Assembly (NCBI RefSeq): GCF_014648075.1 | Contig: NZ_BMQK01000011.1 | Location: 1-64,000, forward strand | From: Streptomyces ruber | GTDB taxonomy: Bacteria > Actinomycetota > Actinomycetes > Streptomycetales > Streptomycetaceae | DNA: 64,000 nucleotides | Reading direction: 5' to 3' | Notes under the pieces: model-generated | Seen by the model: only the letters and a program-made list of their open reading frames with translations | Databases searched by the model: none | Told to the model about the DNA's origin: nothing | Shown: positions 63,728 through 64,000 of the stretch, in pieces | Layout: each line of letters starts with the position of its first letter | Position numbering within the stretch: position 1 is the stretch's first letter | Made by a program: the position numbers and the translations under genes

Positions 63728-64000
63728 ATGGGAACGAAGACAGTGGACGACAAGGACACCGGCGCCGAGGCCGGCACCGGGGCGAAGAGCGGCGAGACGA
63801 GGAGCGGCGAGGCGGCGCGGGACGTCACCGGGATCTCCGTGGAGAAAAGCCCGGAGGCGCCCGCCGGTACCTCCGACGAGGAGGCCACGGCCACCGCCGG
63901 CCAGGAGACCGCAGAACCCGAGGCCGCAGAACCGGGGGTCGACGGCCAGGAGGCCGACGGCCAGGGGGCCGACGGGCCGGAGGGGGCGCGCAGCCGGAAC
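63728..64000 (+). CDS. Acidic low-complexity protein, N-terminal part (runs off right edge)
   Basis: The first 91 residues only. They are rich in Glu, Ala, Gly, Asp and Thr with loose repeats (DGQEADGQGADG), and no domain is visible. TACGGT (63715-63720) ends 7 bases before the ATG and no Shine-Dalgarno is seen, so the transcript may be leaderless. Such tails often precede a membrane or regulatory domain in streptomycetes, but nothing here shows which. Confidence 0.6.
   Translation, partial: MGTKTVDDKDTGAEAGTGAKSGETRSGEAARDVTGISVEKSPEAPAGTSDEEATATAGQETAEPEAAEPGVDGQEADGQGADGPEGARSRN

Overview
The base composition (very high G+C, third-codon positions almost always G or C, many GTG starts, frequent ATGA/GTGA overlaps) and the gene order point to a Streptomyces chromosome core segment. 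From memory, the order glgE / glgP / glgX / L,D-transpeptidases / cabC / sdaA-glyA-gcvH-gcvT / opp transporter / cysteine desulfurase / mnmA / ligA / rmdB / gatCAB matches S. coelicolor at about SCO5443 to SCO5502. I could not run a comparison.

Layout. 1-13200: alpha-glucan metabolism (glgE N-terminus, glgP, glgX), interleaved with a secreted subtilase, a DUF1990 protein, a terpene-synthase-like protein lacking its aspartate-rich motif, and a heterodimeric ABC exporter with one degenerate ATP site. 13300-20500: two tandem lipoprotein L,D-transpeptidases, a crotonase, an RsbW-type ATPase, a YncE-like lipoprotein, a decayed MerR regulator, an EF-hand protein (CabC) and an F420-reductase-like dehydrogenase.

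20799-30370 is the accessory and most unusual part. Six co-directional, almost gapless genes encode a class III nucleotide-cyclase-like protein, a P-loop NTPase with helical repeats, an SPFH-like protein with a degenerate vWA domain, a TerY-type vWA protein, a PP2C phosphatase and a transmembrane kinase. Converging on them is a two-gene unit encoding a Pycsar-effector-like (PycTM) membrane protein and a Crp/Fnr regulator with a cyclic-nucleotide-binding domain. The cyclase and NTPase share a GD-x-V-x-GDK motif. I read this as a candidate nucleotide-signalling conflict or stress system that joins a TerY-P-like triad to Pycsar-like parts. Its function is inferred, not shown.

30600-36000: a GH25 lysozyme-like protein without a signal peptide, then a glycine-cleavage/serine unit (gcvT, gcvH, glyA, sdaA) behind a tandem glycine riboswitch. 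36200-39000: a P-loop kinase and two SseB-family proteins. 39559-46050: an oligopeptide ABC transporter operon (C, A, B, D, F) with an internal 13-bp hairpin after the binding-protein gene and a strong terminator. 46000-56100: TRIC-type channel, thioesterase, cysteine desulfurase and MnmA (which together could serve tRNA 2-thiolation), a Tat-exported amidase, DUF427, LOG, SDR, a MetE-C-like protein and LigA. 56341-58689: the c-di-GMP protein RmdB. A 53-bp tandem repeat array lies between it and gatC-gatA-(small ORF)-gatB. The window ends with a GNAT acetyltransferase and the start of an acidic, low-complexity protein.
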